This document shows positions 26,165-34,348 of a stretch of DNA of 53,553 nt, in pieces (position 1 is the first letter of the stretch; every line of letters starts with the position of its first letter). Origin of the DNA: Clostridia bacterium. Its GTDB lineage: Bacteria > Bacillota > Clostridia > Oscillospirales > Acutalibacteraceae. Below the pieces are notes generated by a model, which was not told the DNA's origin, searched no databases, and saw only the letters and a program-made list of their open reading frames with translations. The stretch spans positions 1-53,553 of the forward strand of contig JAFSEF010000080.1 in assembly GCA_017435865.1 (NCBI GenBank), written 5' to 3'. A program made the translations under genes and the position numbers.

Positions 26165-26646
26165 TGTTCACCTCTCGGAAAACGCTTGATATAAAGCAGT
26201 TCTTCTGTCGGACTTTTGCCGATTTTTTCAAAACCGCAGCGTTCATACAGCTTTTGTGCTCTGTGATTGGTGGCAGCGGTGGAAAGCAGAATGCCGCCAT
26301 GGTCATGTTCTTTGCAATAGTCAAAAACAAACGAAAGCAGTTCCTGACCGAGGTGTTTTCCCTGAAAACTGTCCCGTATGGCTATACCGAGCCAGACAAC
26401 AGACGTATCTTTGCCCCAGATAAAAACAAGACCTGCAATAACCGGCTGATTGTTTTCGGTTGCCTGTAAAACCCAGAAAAGATGATCCTTTTTGCCGTTG
26501 ATGAAAAATTCCATGGTTCTTTTTTCGTTGCCGTGATTGACATTGAAAAAGGAAGCACTTTCTTCACCCATGTCATCAAAAAACTTCTGCATCTGTTCTT
26601 TGTCGTTTTGTTGCAGGGGACGGATGATAAAATCGTTTTGCTGCAT
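26161..26646 (-). CDS. GNAT-family N-acetyltransferase
   Basis: A 161-residue GNAT enzyme: FIIRPLQQND at the start, a central AIRDSFQGKHLGQEL acetyl-CoA pyrophosphate loop, and NHRAQKLYERCGFEKIG near the end. The substrate is unknown. The start at 26646 is the first codon inside the conserved fold with a purine-rich GGGAAAAAGAG upstream. An in-frame ATG ten codons earlier has no ribosome site. It overlaps the GH39 start by four bases. Confidence 0.8.
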   Translation of the reverse strand: MQQNDFIIRPLQQNDKEQMQKFFDDMGEESASFFNVNHGNEKRTMEFFINGKKDHLFWVLQATENNQPVIAGLVFIWGKDTSVVWLGIAIRDSFQGKHLGQELLSFVFDYCKEHDHGGILLSTAATNHRAQKLYERCGFEKIGKSPTEELLYIKRFPRGEQ

Positions 26647-26706
26647 ACTCTTTTTCCCACTTTCTGTTTTTTTCATGGTAACACAGGACTTTAAGAAAAT
26701 CAACAA

Positions 26707-26837
26707 GAAAACGGCTTCGCCGTAACGCGGCGACCGTTTTCGATTCGTCCATCTCCGAGCACGTGAAGCGTGCGTTCGGAGGGACATACAATATTTTTTT
26801 ACTTTATAGAAAACGCAGTTTCCTATAAAGTAAAAAA
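26707..26837. repeat. Three consecutive inverted repeats
   Basis: The three are: GAAAACGG...CCGTTTTC (26707-26741); CTCCGAGCACG...CGTGCGTTCGGAG (26753-26781); and a long hairpin from 26794 to 26837, whose core ACTTTATAG/CTATAAAGT extends into T and A runs and an AAAC/GTTT inner stem around GCA. With the peptide terminator next to them they fill nearly the whole gap between the acetyltransferase and the peptide gene. No protein-coding content is visible. Confidence 0.7.
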
Positions 26838-26863
26838 GAGGGAAATGCACAGGCATTTCCCTC
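26838..26863 (-). terminator. Terminator of the 30-residue peptide unit
   Basis: GAGGGAAATGC/GCATTTCCCTC with a 4-base loop is followed on the minus strand by TTTTTT. It lies 20 bases after the peptide stop. Confidence 0.88.
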
Positions 26864-26883
26864 GGTTCTGACATCAGATTGCT

Positions 26884-26976
26884 TTAAAACGTCGGAAGAA
26901 AGTTTTCCATAATGTATGAAAAAAATGCAGAGAGATAAAGCGGAATGTCACTGAGAATAGCAATAATAGCAAGCAT
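26884..26976 (-). CDS. 30-residue hydrophobic peptide
   Basis: A very short gene encoding MLAIIAILSDIPLYL followed by SAFFSYIMENFLPTF. It has a near-ideal ribosome site (AGGAGGT, 7 bases before ATG), a consensus promoter and a strong terminator, so it forms a complete transcription unit. The peptide is hydrophobic, has Asp and Glu but no Lys or Arg, and contains two Pro. I do not recognise a family. Type I toxin, membrane regulator and secreted signal are all possible. The missing positive charge argues against the common Fst/Ldr-type toxins. Confidence 0.75.
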   Translation of the reverse strand: MLAIIAILSDIPLYLSAFFSYIMENFLPTF

Positions 26977-27012
26977 GGGCTTGACCTCCTGTTTGTTTTT
27001 TTTTGCATCTTT

Positions 27013-27041
27013 ATTATACATTGTTTTTAAGAACCCGTCAA
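27013..27041 (-). promoter_or_regulatory. Promoter of the 30-residue peptide
   Basis: On the minus strand TTGACG (27036-27041) and TATAAT (27013-27018) are separated by 17 bases, about 36 bases before the ATG. Confidence 0.85.
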
Positions 27042-27164
27042 GCGCAAAAGAATAAATGAAACATAAACAGGAAAAAATGTATGATCCGAAAATGATTTGC
27101 AGTTACAGACTGCTGTTTTTTTTGCTGCTATGGTATAAAATTTTAAAAAATTTGTAAAAGATGG

Positions 27165-27193
27165 TAGACAAGACTTTGCAAGAATGATAAAAT
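27165..27193 (+). promoter_or_regulatory. Promoter of the DUF1846 gene
   Basis: TAGACA (27165-27170) and TAAAAT (27188-27193) are separated by 17 bases. Confidence 0.55.
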
Positions 27194-27250
27194 AATCTAT
27201 GAGTTTGTTATCTTGCAAAATATGAACATATAAGTGAGAGGTTTTCCGTT

Positions 27251-28735
27251 ATGCCTAAAATCGGTTTTGACAATGACCAATACCTGCGGATGCAATCAAA
27301 GTGTATCCGTGACAGAATTGCACAGTTCGGCGGCAAGCTGTATCTTGAATTCGGCGGCAAGCTGTTTGATGATTATCATGCATCCCGTGTGCTGCCGGGT
27401 TTTCAGCCTGACAGTAAAATCAGAATGCTGTGTGAACTGCGTGATGAAGCTGAGGTTGTTATTGTTATCAGTGCCGACGATATTGAAAAGAACAAGCGTC
27501 GCGGTGACCTCGGTATTACATATGACGTGGATGTGCTGCGTCTGATCGACACGTTCCGCGACCGCGGTCTGTTTGTCGGCAGCGTTGTCATTACACGTTT
27601 CCATCAGCAACCGTCCGCCGTTATGTTCCGCAAGCGTCTGGAAGCTCTCGGAATCCGTGTGTATCAGCATTACAGCATTGATGATTACCCGTCCAACGTT
27701 CCGTTGATTGTCAGCGATGACGGTTTCGGCAAAAATGATTTTGTTGAAACACAGCGTTCGCTGGTCATCGTTACGGCTCCCGGTCCCGGCAGCGGTAAAA
27801 TGGCGGTCTGCCTGTCGCAGCTTTATCATGAGCACAAACGCGGAATCAGTGCAGGCTATGCAAAATTTGAAACATTCCCGATCTGGAATCTGCCGCTCAA
27901 ACACCCTGTCAACCTTGCTTATGAAGCCGCAACCGCAGACCTGTCGGATGTCAATATGATCGACAATTATCACATGGATGCTTACGGCGAAATGGCGGTC
28001 AACTACAACCGCGATATTGAAATTTTCCCCGTTCTGAACACCATGCTGACCCGTATTTCGGGCAAATCCCTGTATCGTTCTCCGACGGATATGGGCGTGA
28101 ATATGGTCGGCAACTGCATTATTGATGAAGCTGCCGTAACGGATGCTTCCAAGCGTGAAGTGATCCGCCGTTATTACAACACTGCCTGCGAAAAACGCAA
28201 AGGACTTGCCGATGCGAGTGAATTGCAGCGTATTGAGCTGATTATGAATCAGCTTGATATCACGCTTGAAAACCGCAAGAGTGCCGTTGCTGCACGCAAA
28301 AAGGAAGAAGAAACGGGTGCACCTGCTGCTGCGATCGAACTCGATGACGGTACCATTATCACAGGTAAAACATCCAATCTGCTCGGTGCTTCTTCCGCAG
28401 TCCTGCTCAATACACTCAAGCATTTTGCAGGCATTGCCGATGAAGTTATGCTTCTTTCTCCGTCGGTCATTGAACCGATACAGAATCTGAAAGTGAAGAA
28501 CATGGGCAACCGCAATCCGCTTCTTCATATTGACGAAATACTGATTGCACTTGCCATTTGTGCCGTGCATGATGAAGCTGCCGCAAAAGCACTCGAACAA
28601 CTGCCGAAGTTACGCGGTGTGGATGCACATTCGTCTGTTATGCTTTCCAATGTGGATGAACGTACATTCAAAAAGCTCGGTGTCAACCTGACCTGCGAAC
28701 CCAAGAGCGAAATGATAAACAGACTTTATTTCTGA
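27251..28735 (+). CDS. DUF1846 family protein
   Basis: A 494-residue cytosolic protein matching the DUF1846 family throughout: KIGFDNDQYLRMQSKCIRDRI at the start (quoted in part), FGGKLFDDYHASRVLPGF, and a P-loop-like TAPGPGSGKMAVCLSQLYHE near residue 180. The family has a known fold but no established biochemical role. ATG 27251 follows GAGAGG. It is followed 36 bases later by an oxidoreductase on the same strand, perhaps as one operon. Confidence 0.88.
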   Translation: MPKIGFDNDQYLRMQSKCIRDRIAQFGGKLYLEFGGKLFDDYHASRVLPGFQPDSKIRMLCELRDEAEVVIVISADDIEKNKRRGDLGITYDVDVLRLIDTFRDRGLFVGSVVITRFHQQPSAVMFRKRLEALGIRVYQHYSIDDYPSNVPLIVSDDGFGKNDFVETQRSLVIVTAPGPGSGKMAVCLSQLYHEHKRGISAGYAKFETFPIWNLPLKHPVNLAYEAATADLSDVNMIDNYHMDAYGEMAVNYNRDIEIFPVLNTMLTRISGKSLYRSPTDMGVNMVGNCIIDEAAVTDASKREVIRRYYNTACEKRKGLADASELQRIELIMNQLDITLENRKSAVAARKKEEETGAPAAAIELDDGTIITGKTSNLLGASSAVLLNTLKHFAGIADEVMLLSPSVIEPIQNLKVKNMGNRNPLLHIDEILIALAICAVHDEAAAKALEQLPKLRGVDAHSSVMLSNVDERTFKKLGVNLTCEPKSEMINRLYF

Positions 28736-28771
28736 TACGATATTAAATTTTTAAAATCGGAGGGAACAGAT

Positions 28772-29833
28772 ATGGAAAAGCTTCGTGTAGGATCTATCGG
28801 ACTCGGCGGCATGGGTCGCCATCACACAAGAGCACACAAGAATCTCGGTATGTCGGAAATTGTTGCATTCTGTGACATCATTCCCGAACGTGCCGAAAAA
28901 ATGCGTGATGAATATTTTCCGGAAGCAAAAGTGTATACGGATTACCGCGAGATGATCGAAAAAGAAAATCTTGATGCGGTGGATATCGCAACTCCCAACT
29001 ATCTGCATTCTCCCATGGCTGTGTTTGCACTTGAACACGGTTGCCATGTTTTCTGTGAAAAGCCCGATGCTGTCAGTGTGGAAGCTGCACAGAAAATGAA
29101 GGATGCTGCCGAAAAGGCAGGCAAAATTCTGATGGTTATGCGTAACAATCGTTATTACGCACCGTCCGTGTTTATGAAAAAATACATTGCCGAAGGCAAA
29201 GCAGGCGAAATTTATGCTGCCCGCTGCGGTTGGCAGAGAAGACGCGGCATTCCCGGTAAGGGCGGCTGGTTCACCACCAAAGAACAGTCGGGCGGCGGTC
29301 CGCTGATCGACCTCGGTGTACATATGATCGACCTTGCCATCTGGGCAATGGGCAATCCCACCCCTGTGGCGGTTTCCGGTTGTACCTATAATAAGTTTGC
29401 CGATGACAATGCTGACAGTGACTCCGAAAATGCAAAATTCGGCGATGCAATGTCCGAAGGCACATTTGACGTTGAAGACCTTGCCATGGGCTTTATCCGT
29501 TTTGACAACGGTGCCTGCCTGCAGATCGAATTCAGCTGGGCATCCAACGTCGGCGAAGAAAAGCGTTATGTTGAATTGCGTGGCACCAAGGCCGGATTCT
29601 CCTGGAGATCTTCGGATGAAATCGAAGTCTACGGCGAGGAATGCGGCGTGCTGACCGATCTTAAGCCGCAGCTGAAATCGCTTGACGGTCACGAAGCAAA
29701 TATTGCACACTTCATGGATTGCATCCTCAACGGCACCGAGCCCGACTTTGTGCCGCAGCAGGGTGTCAATATGATCAAGATCCTTTGTGCCATTTACGAA
29801 TCAGCCGAAACAGGCAAGGAAGTTCTGCTGTAA
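28772..29833 (+). CDS. Gfo/Idh/MocA-family oxidoreductase
   Basis: A 353-residue NAD(P)-dependent sugar-type dehydrogenase. The N-terminal Rossmann fold has SIGLGGMGRHH, the pyridine-nucleotide loop has the EKP motif (VFCEKPDAVS), and the C-terminal alpha/beta domain has GGGPLIDLGVHMIDLAIW with the catalytic Asp/His. The substrate is unknown, and inositol- or sugar-type compounds are usual. It has an AATCGGAGGG ribosome site. It ends just before a bidirectional terminator. Confidence 0.87.
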   Translation: MEKLRVGSIGLGGMGRHHTRAHKNLGMSEIVAFCDIIPERAEKMRDEYFPEAKVYTDYREMIEKENLDAVDIATPNYLHSPMAVFALEHGCHVFCEKPDAVSVEAAQKMKDAAEKAGKILMVMRNNRYYAPSVFMKKYIAEGKAGEIYAARCGWQRRRGIPGKGGWFTTKEQSGGGPLIDLGVHMIDLAIWAMGNPTPVAVSGCTYNKFADDNADSDSENAKFGDAMSEGTFDVEDLAMGFIRFDNGACLQIEFSWASNVGEEKRYVELRGTKAGFSWRSSDEIEVYGEECGVLTDLKPQLKSLDGHEANIAHFMDCILNGTEPDFVPQQGVNMIKILCAIYESAETGKEVLL

Positions 29834-29842
29834 ACAAAAACA

Positions 29843-29872
29843 AAAGCGGTATGACCAATCTCATACCGCTTT
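29843..29872. terminator. Bidirectional terminator
   Basis: AAAGCGGTATGA/TCATACCGCTTT, a 12-bp stem with a 6-base loop, lies between convergent genes. Its right end overlaps the HTH stop codon. Confidence 0.88.
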
Positions 29873-30113
29873 ATTCTTCATTAAGACCTAACAGAAAATC
29901 TGCCGATACGTTTAATACACGGCACATTTTACAGATTGTGTCGAGGGTCGGTTCTGTTTTGTCGATTTCATAATTGGCATAGGCTTCTCTTTTTAAATCG
30001 AACAAAGCTGCAAATTCCTTTTGTGTAAGATCCATGTGTCGTCTGATTTTACGTAATCTTCTTCCGAGGGTTTGCGGTGTTTCTGTGTCAAATCGAGCCC
30101 ATTCGTTTTCCAT
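29871..30113 (-). CDS. XRE-family HTH regulator
   Basis: An 80-residue Cro/CI-type DNA-binding protein. The helix-turn-helix covers LGRRLRKIRRHMDLTQKEFA, ALFDLKREAYANYE and the family tail RVLNVSADFLLGL. There is no extra sensing domain. ATG 30113 lies behind GGAGGG. Earlier in-frame codons precede that site. A small hairpin (30142-30163) lies in its 5' leader. The target is unknown. Confidence 0.85.
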   Translation of the reverse strand: MENEWARFDTETPQTLGRRLRKIRRHMDLTQKEFAALFDLKREAYANYEIDKTEPTLDTICKMCRVLNVSADFLLGLNEE

Positions 30114-30141
30114 CGTAACAGCCCTCCGTGGCAATAAAAAA

Positions 30142-30163
30142 GTGCGCAGTCAAGACTACGCAC
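30142..30163. repeat. Short inverted repeat in the HTH gene leader
   Basis: GTGCG-C-AGTC pairs with GACT-A-CGCAC around two bases. It may be an operator for the regulator or part of the neighbouring repeat block. Confidence 0.5.
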
Positions 30164-30185
30164 CGAAAAACGCAATCTTGCCTGC

Positions 30186-30290
30186 GCCACACAAGTCTTT
30201 TGCCATTCCAAAGAAAGTAAAAGAAAAGATCGCGTTTTTGCCAAAGCAAAAACACTTTCTTTAAAATGGCACAATATTTACTTGTGTGGC
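30186..30290. repeat. Long nested hairpin element of 105 bases
   Basis: There are three nested arm pairs: GCCACACAAGT (30186-30196) with ACTTGTGTGGC (30280-30290); CCATTCCAAAGAAAGT (30203-30218) with ACTTTCTTTAAAATGG (30254-30269), 14 of 16 pairing; and GTTTTTG (30234-30240) with CAAAAAC (30247-30253). There is no coding content. It is probably a miniature inverted-repeat element or a structured transcript. Confidence 0.75.
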
Positions 30291-30384
30291 AATTAATAAA
30301 ATACCACGAAAACAGAAAAAAATCAAGAAGAAATTAAATTGGAGTTTAGCGGGATGACATCCAAGTAAATTATCCTCTCAAACA

Positions 30385-30520
30385 CTTGTCGCCCCTGAAA
30401 GGGGAGGTGTCACGAAGTGACAGAGGGGTTAACCAAATCTGCACAAAATCGGTCAATAAAGTCTGTTCTTTTCGTAAACCCCTCTGCCCTTTGGGCATCT
30501 CCCCTTTCAGGGGCGACAAG
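30385..30520. mobile_element. MITE-like repeat unit with 22-bp terminal inverted repeats
   Basis: The terminal arms are 30385-30406 (starting CTTGTCGCCCCTGAAA) and 30499-30520 (its exact reverse complement). A second inner arm pair, CAGAGGGGTT (30421-30430) and AACCCCTCTG (30477-30486), is nested inside. Small hairpins GTCACGAAGTGAC and GCCCTTTGGGC sit between the arms. The unit is 136 bases, non-coding, and of the kind dispersed in gut Clostridia genomes. Confidence 0.8.
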
Positions 30521-30605
30521 GGAATAGCGGATCGTTTTGAGCTAAGCGGAAACTCCTCGTCAAACCGCAATTTGAATTTTACATCAGTTGTTATTTGAAA
30601 TTTAT

Positions 30606-31238
30606 ATGGAAATAAATATTTTATACCGCGACGCTGAAATCTGTGTTGTTCAGAAAGAACCCGGTCTGCTCTGTGAGGATACCCCCGACGGCATCCCGTC
30701 GGTGTTGCGAGAACAGCTGCAGATCGATTATGTCGCCACTGTGCATCGGCTCGATGCCGGCACAGGCGGAGCGATGGTGTTTGCCTTGACGAAACATGCA
30801 GCCGCAAAGCTGTCTGCCCAATTACAGGCAGGGGAGCTGACCAAAACCTATCTTGCCGTCACACACGGCTGCCCCGATGAACAGCAGGGAATATTCCGCG
30901 ATCTGTTGTTCCATGACCGCCGTGCCAACAAAACTTTCATTGTTAAAAGTGAAAGAAAAGGCGTGAAAGAGGCTGTGCTTTCTTACCGCATCAAGGCGAC
31001 GAACAATGGTCTGTCACTATGGGAGATCAAACTGCTGACAGGCAGAACACATCAGATCCGTGTGCAGCTTGGAAGCCGCAAAATGCCCCTTGTCGGTGAC
31101 CGCCGTTACGGCGCAAGAGACGATTACAAAGGCTTTGCCCTGTGGGCAACTGAGCTTTCCTTTACCCATCCGCAAAGCGGTGAAAAACTGCTCTTTTCAT
31201 CCCTTCCGCCGGAAAAAGACCCGTGGAAGCTGTTTTAA
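30606..31238 (+). CDS. RluA-family pseudouridine synthase
   Basis: A 210-residue enzyme with the catalytic Asp in VHRLDAGTGGAM, followed by AKLSAQLQAGELTKTYLAV and the TGRTHQIRVQL motif, which is the standard RluA order. There is no S4 domain, and the protein is shorter than RluD, so it is a small RluC/RluA-type enzyme whose rRNA or tRNA target is unknown. ATG 30606 lacks a clear Shine-Dalgarno. A TTG six codons upstream is the alternative. Confidence 0.85.
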   Translation: MEINILYRDAEICVVQKEPGLLCEDTPDGIPSVLREQLQIDYVATVHRLDAGTGGAMVFALTKHAAAKLSAQLQAGELTKTYLAVTHGCPDEQQGIFRDLLFHDRRANKTFIVKSERKGVKEAVLSYRIKATNNGLSLWEIKLLTGRTHQIRVQLGSRKMPLVGDRRYGARDDYKGFALWATELSFTHPQSGEKLLFSSLPPEKDPWKLF

Positions 31239-31266
31239 AAAAAGCATAAAAGTCAGGAGAGATACT

Positions 31267-33618
31267 ATGACTGCTGTTGCAAAACTGTTCAATACCGTAA
31301 AAGCAATTCTTGAAGAATTCCGGCTGTACTGGAACCGACCTAAACCGGGTGAGTATGTAACATACAAAGAAATCGTTATGCTCAGCGTTGCCTGGGCGGC
31401 AATGAATATGTGCGTGCAATGGGGCATCGGCTTCGGTGTCGGCAATGAGTTCACGGGCATGACGCTGAAAATGAATAACAATCAGCTGCTTGTTATGGGC
31501 TATGTCTGCACTGCGATCGGTTATATCACCACACCGCTGAATGCCTGGATCGTTGACAATCTTCGCAGCAAGGAAGGAAAATACCGTGTGTATATCCGTC
31601 TTGCCGTGCCGACGATGATTCTTACCATTCTGTCTCTGTGGCTGCCTTATGAGAGCATCCGCGACTACAATCAGCCCTACTCGCAATACGTGATGATTGC
31701 AGTGCTGTTCCTTGTCGGTCAGGTGCAGGGCTACATAAAGGGCTGGTTCCAGACAGGGCTTACCAATATGGTGCATGTCATCACCCCGAACACGCAGGAA
31801 CGCACCAAAATCATGTCCATCACCTCGATTATTTACAGCATGGGCTTTACCATCAATAATCTCTATTATCCGCTGATGGTCGAGCTGCTGTGCGAAAACG
31901 ATTATAAGTACACCATGACCTATTACAGAGGTGCTTACACCCCTGTTGCATTGCTGGCTCCGGTCTGTCTGCTTGCTTTTTATTATACCAAAGAACGTCT
32001 TGTTCTTCCAAAGAGCCGCATCACCAAAATGAGCTTTGCTTCCTCGATGCGTGCCGTTGCGGGCAACAAGATTTTCTGGATCAAATGTGCCGACGGCTGG
32101 AACGATTTCCTGGAGGGAGCAAAGGGCAATGTATGGGACTGGATGGTCTACCGCGCACACATCATGAAGCCCGGCACCTATGCCATTCTCAACACCCTTG
32201 CTCACAACGCACAGTTCTGGGCCATGCTGTTTTCCCCCGCGCTTATCAAACGCTTCGGCAAGCGCAAGCTCAAAATCTTCTGCAACCTTATGCAGGTTGT
32301 GCTGATTGCCGGTATCGGCATTTTCCTTGAATCGAGCGTCTTGCCGGTTATGCTGTTCATTATCAACTTTATCAACCGCTTTGTGGATTGCCGTGAGGTT
32401 ATCGACAAAGCCATCGAGTCGGATATGCGTGATAATCAGCAGTATCTCATCGGGGAACGCATCGACGGTGCATTCGGCTTTATTCAGTCGTATGCAGGCA
32501 GCGTCATCGGTGCGTTCACGGGTCTTTTTGTGCCGTGGGTCTATAAGAAAAAAGGCTTCGACGGCAACGACTATTCCGTTTTGGATGTGTATCTGGATTA
32601 CGACGAAAGCAAGCCGCTTGATCAGCAGACCAAGAACCCCGACTGTGTTTTGTTCCCGATGCTCAAAACGCTTATTTCCATTTCCGTTGTCGGTGCGGCA
32701 ATCGACGTTCTGCCGTGGTTTGCCTATGACATCAGCGAAACGGGGCAGAAATCCATGATCCGCGTTATCCGCATCCGAACCATTGTTGAAGACCGCAAGG
32801 CAAAAGTTGTGGAAGATTCGGAATATATTGAAGGTTGCGATGCACTGCGTCTTGCTCAGAAATATGCAAATGCAGACAAAGTGCAAGTGCCCTCGAAAGA
32901 AGCTTTGCAGCGTGCAAAACGTCTTCCTGACAGCACACCGTCCGAAGAAGCGATCCGCACACAGGCAATCAGGGATGCAAAGCAGGCAATTGCCGATGCA
33001 CAGATGCATAATGAAGAAATTGAAATCTCGAAATTTGTTATGTTTGAGCTGAATCGTTTTTCGACCGAATTCGGTAAAGCACAGCTTGCTCTTGCACAGG
33101 CAATCGTGGAAGCAGGTCCCGATGGTTTCTACCGCCGTGCGGATGAGTTCATTGCACTTGCAGCACAGCTGCCGCTGAGCAAGGTCAAGGAAGAAAAAGT
33201 ATGGCGTAAGCAGGATGTCCGCAATGCAAGAAGCATCCGTCGCAGTGCAAAACTTGCTGCAAAGCATTATCCCGAAGGCGTTGTGGAATTTGACCGTCAG
33301 ATTTACGAAGATGCTTACAATCTTCCCGATGATACCGCAGAACAGGCAAAATACCGCCGCAAAGCCATGCGTGAAGCAAGCAAGCAGAGAAATATCTACG
33401 CAAACGTTGCAGCTCCGTATCTTGCCGCAAAAAGAACGGTTGATCTTGCCGAAGGGTATCGCAATATTGAAGATCTGACATCCGATTATGAAGCGACAAA
33501 GCTTCGCATGGAAGAAACGTACGAAAAAGATGCAGCCATTGCACAGCGTCTTGCGGATGAAAGAAAAGCCGATGCACTCCGCCGCAAGAACGAACGCAAA
33601 ACAAAAAAACACGGATAA
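31267..33618 (+). CDS. GPH-family MFS transporter with long cytosolic tail
   Basis: A 783-residue protein. Residues 1-500 are a twelve-helix GPH-type transporter (NAWIVDNLRSKEGKYRVYIR near the first cytosolic loop, NTQERTKIMSITSIIYSMGF further on), distantly related to the transporter at 4803. Residues of about 505-783 are a highly charged, Ala/Lys/Glu-rich helical tail (for example RRKAMREASKQRNIY, RLADERKADALRRKNERK), probably coiled coil. Normal family members end soon after the last helix. ATG 31267 follows AGGAGAG. The open frame extending back to 31060 overlaps the pseudouridine synthase and is not used. Confidence 0.82.
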   Translation: MTAVAKLFNTVKAILEEFRLYWNRPKPGEYVTYKEIVMLSVAWAAMNMCVQWGIGFGVGNEFTGMTLKMNNNQLLVMGYVCTAIGYITTPLNAWIVDNLRSKEGKYRVYIRLAVPTMILTILSLWLPYESIRDYNQPYSQYVMIAVLFLVGQVQGYIKGWFQTGLTNMVHVITPNTQERTKIMSITSIIYSMGFTINNLYYPLMVELLCENDYKYTMTYYRGAYTPVALLAPVCLLAFYYTKERLVLPKSRITKMSFASSMRAVAGNKIFWIKCADGWNDFLEGAKGNVWDWMVYRAHIMKPGTYAILNTLAHNAQFWAMLFSPALIKRFGKRKLKIFCNLMQVVLIAGIGIFLESSVLPVMLFIINFINRFVDCREVIDKAIESDMRDNQQYLIGERIDGAFGFIQSYAGSVIGAFTGLFVPWVYKKKGFDGNDYSVLDVYLDYDESKPLDQQTKNPDCVLFPMLKTLISISVVGAAIDVLPWFAYDISETGQKSMIRVIRIRTIVEDRKAKVVEDSEYIEGCDALRLAQKYANADKVQVPSKEALQRAKRLPDSTPSEEAIRTQAIRDAKQAIADAQMHNEEIEISKFVMFELNRFSTEFGKAQLALAQAIVEAGPDGFYRRADEFIALAAQLPLSKVKEEKVWRKQDVRNARSIRRSAKLAAKHYPEGVVEFDRQIYEDAYNLPDDTAEQAKYRRKAMREASKQRNIYANVAAPYLAAKRTVDLAEGYRNIEDLTSDYEATKLRMEETYEKDAAIAQRLADERKADALRRKNERKTKKHG

Positions 33619-33633
33619 AATGCTACAAAAAAA

Positions 33634-33710
33634 GACCGCGACGGGGAGCGGTCCAATAAAATAGCATAATAATGTTTTCGGAGAGGCGGCATGATTTAGG
33701 TCATGCCGCC
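33634..33710 (+). terminator. Two hairpins after the transporter gene
   Basis: GACCGC/GCGGTC (33634-33653) and the stronger GGCGGCATGA/TCATGCCGCC (33685-33710), the second followed by a T-rich run. Confidence 0.65.
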
Positions 33711-33885
33711 TTTCCGTTTATAATGTCATAGAGTAAATTGGCGGGGAGTATGCCGATATAGTCGTAGCTGATGTCTACATTATGTATGCTTTCCATAAAG
33801 TTTCTCGGTCTAAGTATCCGTTGGGTGTATGGGGTGGCAGAAATATTTCTGTATAAATCACGCCGTCCTTAGGTTTGTATTCCAT
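33686..33885 (-). pseudogene. Remnant of a MobA/MobL-type relaxase gene
   Basis: The open part (33775-33885) begins at an ATG behind AAAGGAGGTCC and encodes YTEIFLPPHTPNGYLDRETLW, given here as the residues IFLPPHTP and YLDRETLW. That matches the conserved segment around LLPPHAP..Y.DR..LWN of MobA/MobL relaxases. It stops after 36 residues. Reading on in the next frame gives a further 31 codons to a stop inside the hairpin at 33686. The relaxase core is missing. It is a decayed piece of a mobilizable element, best read with the TnpV and DUF6809 genes at 36 kb. Confidence 0.45.
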
Positions 33886-34260
33886 AGGACCTCCTTTGCA
33901 TGTTTGGGTTTTCAGCCCTGTGGGGACGGAATGATTTGCTGCAATCGTTTCGTACTCACAAGGGCGTTGGGATAGCTGCATAGCAGCGCAAGGGATGAGC
34001 CCCTTGTTCGGAATAAAGTGACGGAAGGACAGATACAACTTCGAAGTTGTTGTCTGTCTTTCTCGCAGAGCGCACATACGAGGTGTGGAACACACCCGTA
34101 TAGAAGTGCGCCCTTAGTAAACTAAGGGTTCGTTAAAGCAACTTGTACACAGCCTGTGTAGAAGTTAAAAACCGTTGGCATCTTAATTTCAAATCTTGTC
34201 ATGTCGGCTCAGTTATAATTATGTGATTCCACACACAAAAATATATAATAATTTTGTGAA
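33886..34260. other. Gene-free mobile-element flank
   Basis: No gene is supported here. It contains a near-perfect hairpin GACAGA...ACAACTTCGAAGTTGT...TCTGTC (34028-34058) and a CCCTTAG/CTAAGGG hairpin near 34110. The GC-richer sequence before 34090 resembles leaders of small genes in conjugative elements, consistent with an element remnant. Confidence 0.4.
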
Positions 34261-34265
34261 ATGGG

Positions 34266-34336
34266 TTGATTTGTTCACAAGTTTTGAATATAATAATAGT
34301 GTGATTGTAAAACCCAAAACTCCAATAATAGTGTGA
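34266..34336 (+). promoter_or_regulatory. Promoter and 13-bp direct repeats before the AAA_14 ATPase gene
   Basis: TTGATT (34266-34271) and TATAAT (34289-34294) are separated by 17 bases. AATAATAGTGTGA occurs at 34292-34304 and again at 34324-34336, where it touches the GAAGGAG ribosome site. TTGTGAA/TTCACAA (34255-34280) flanks the -35. These are candidate operator sites. Confidence 0.6.
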
Positions 34337-34348
34337 AGGAGTGCTTTT

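Noticed and set aside
30385-30520. CRISPR-like repeat
   Set aside because: The repeats are inverted and occur once as a pair, with no array of direct repeats and spacers. No cas gene is present.
31162-33612. Minus-strand frame of 816 codons opposite the long-tailed transporter
   Set aside because: Antisense shadow of a real membrane protein. It has a composition rich in Cys, His and Phe and no ribosome site or motif. The frames at 8524-10080 and 17478-19490 are rejected for the same reason.
34090-34160. Possible tRNA in the hairpin-rich stretch
   Set aside because: No cloverleaf could be formed, and the T-loop and CCA-stem features are missing.
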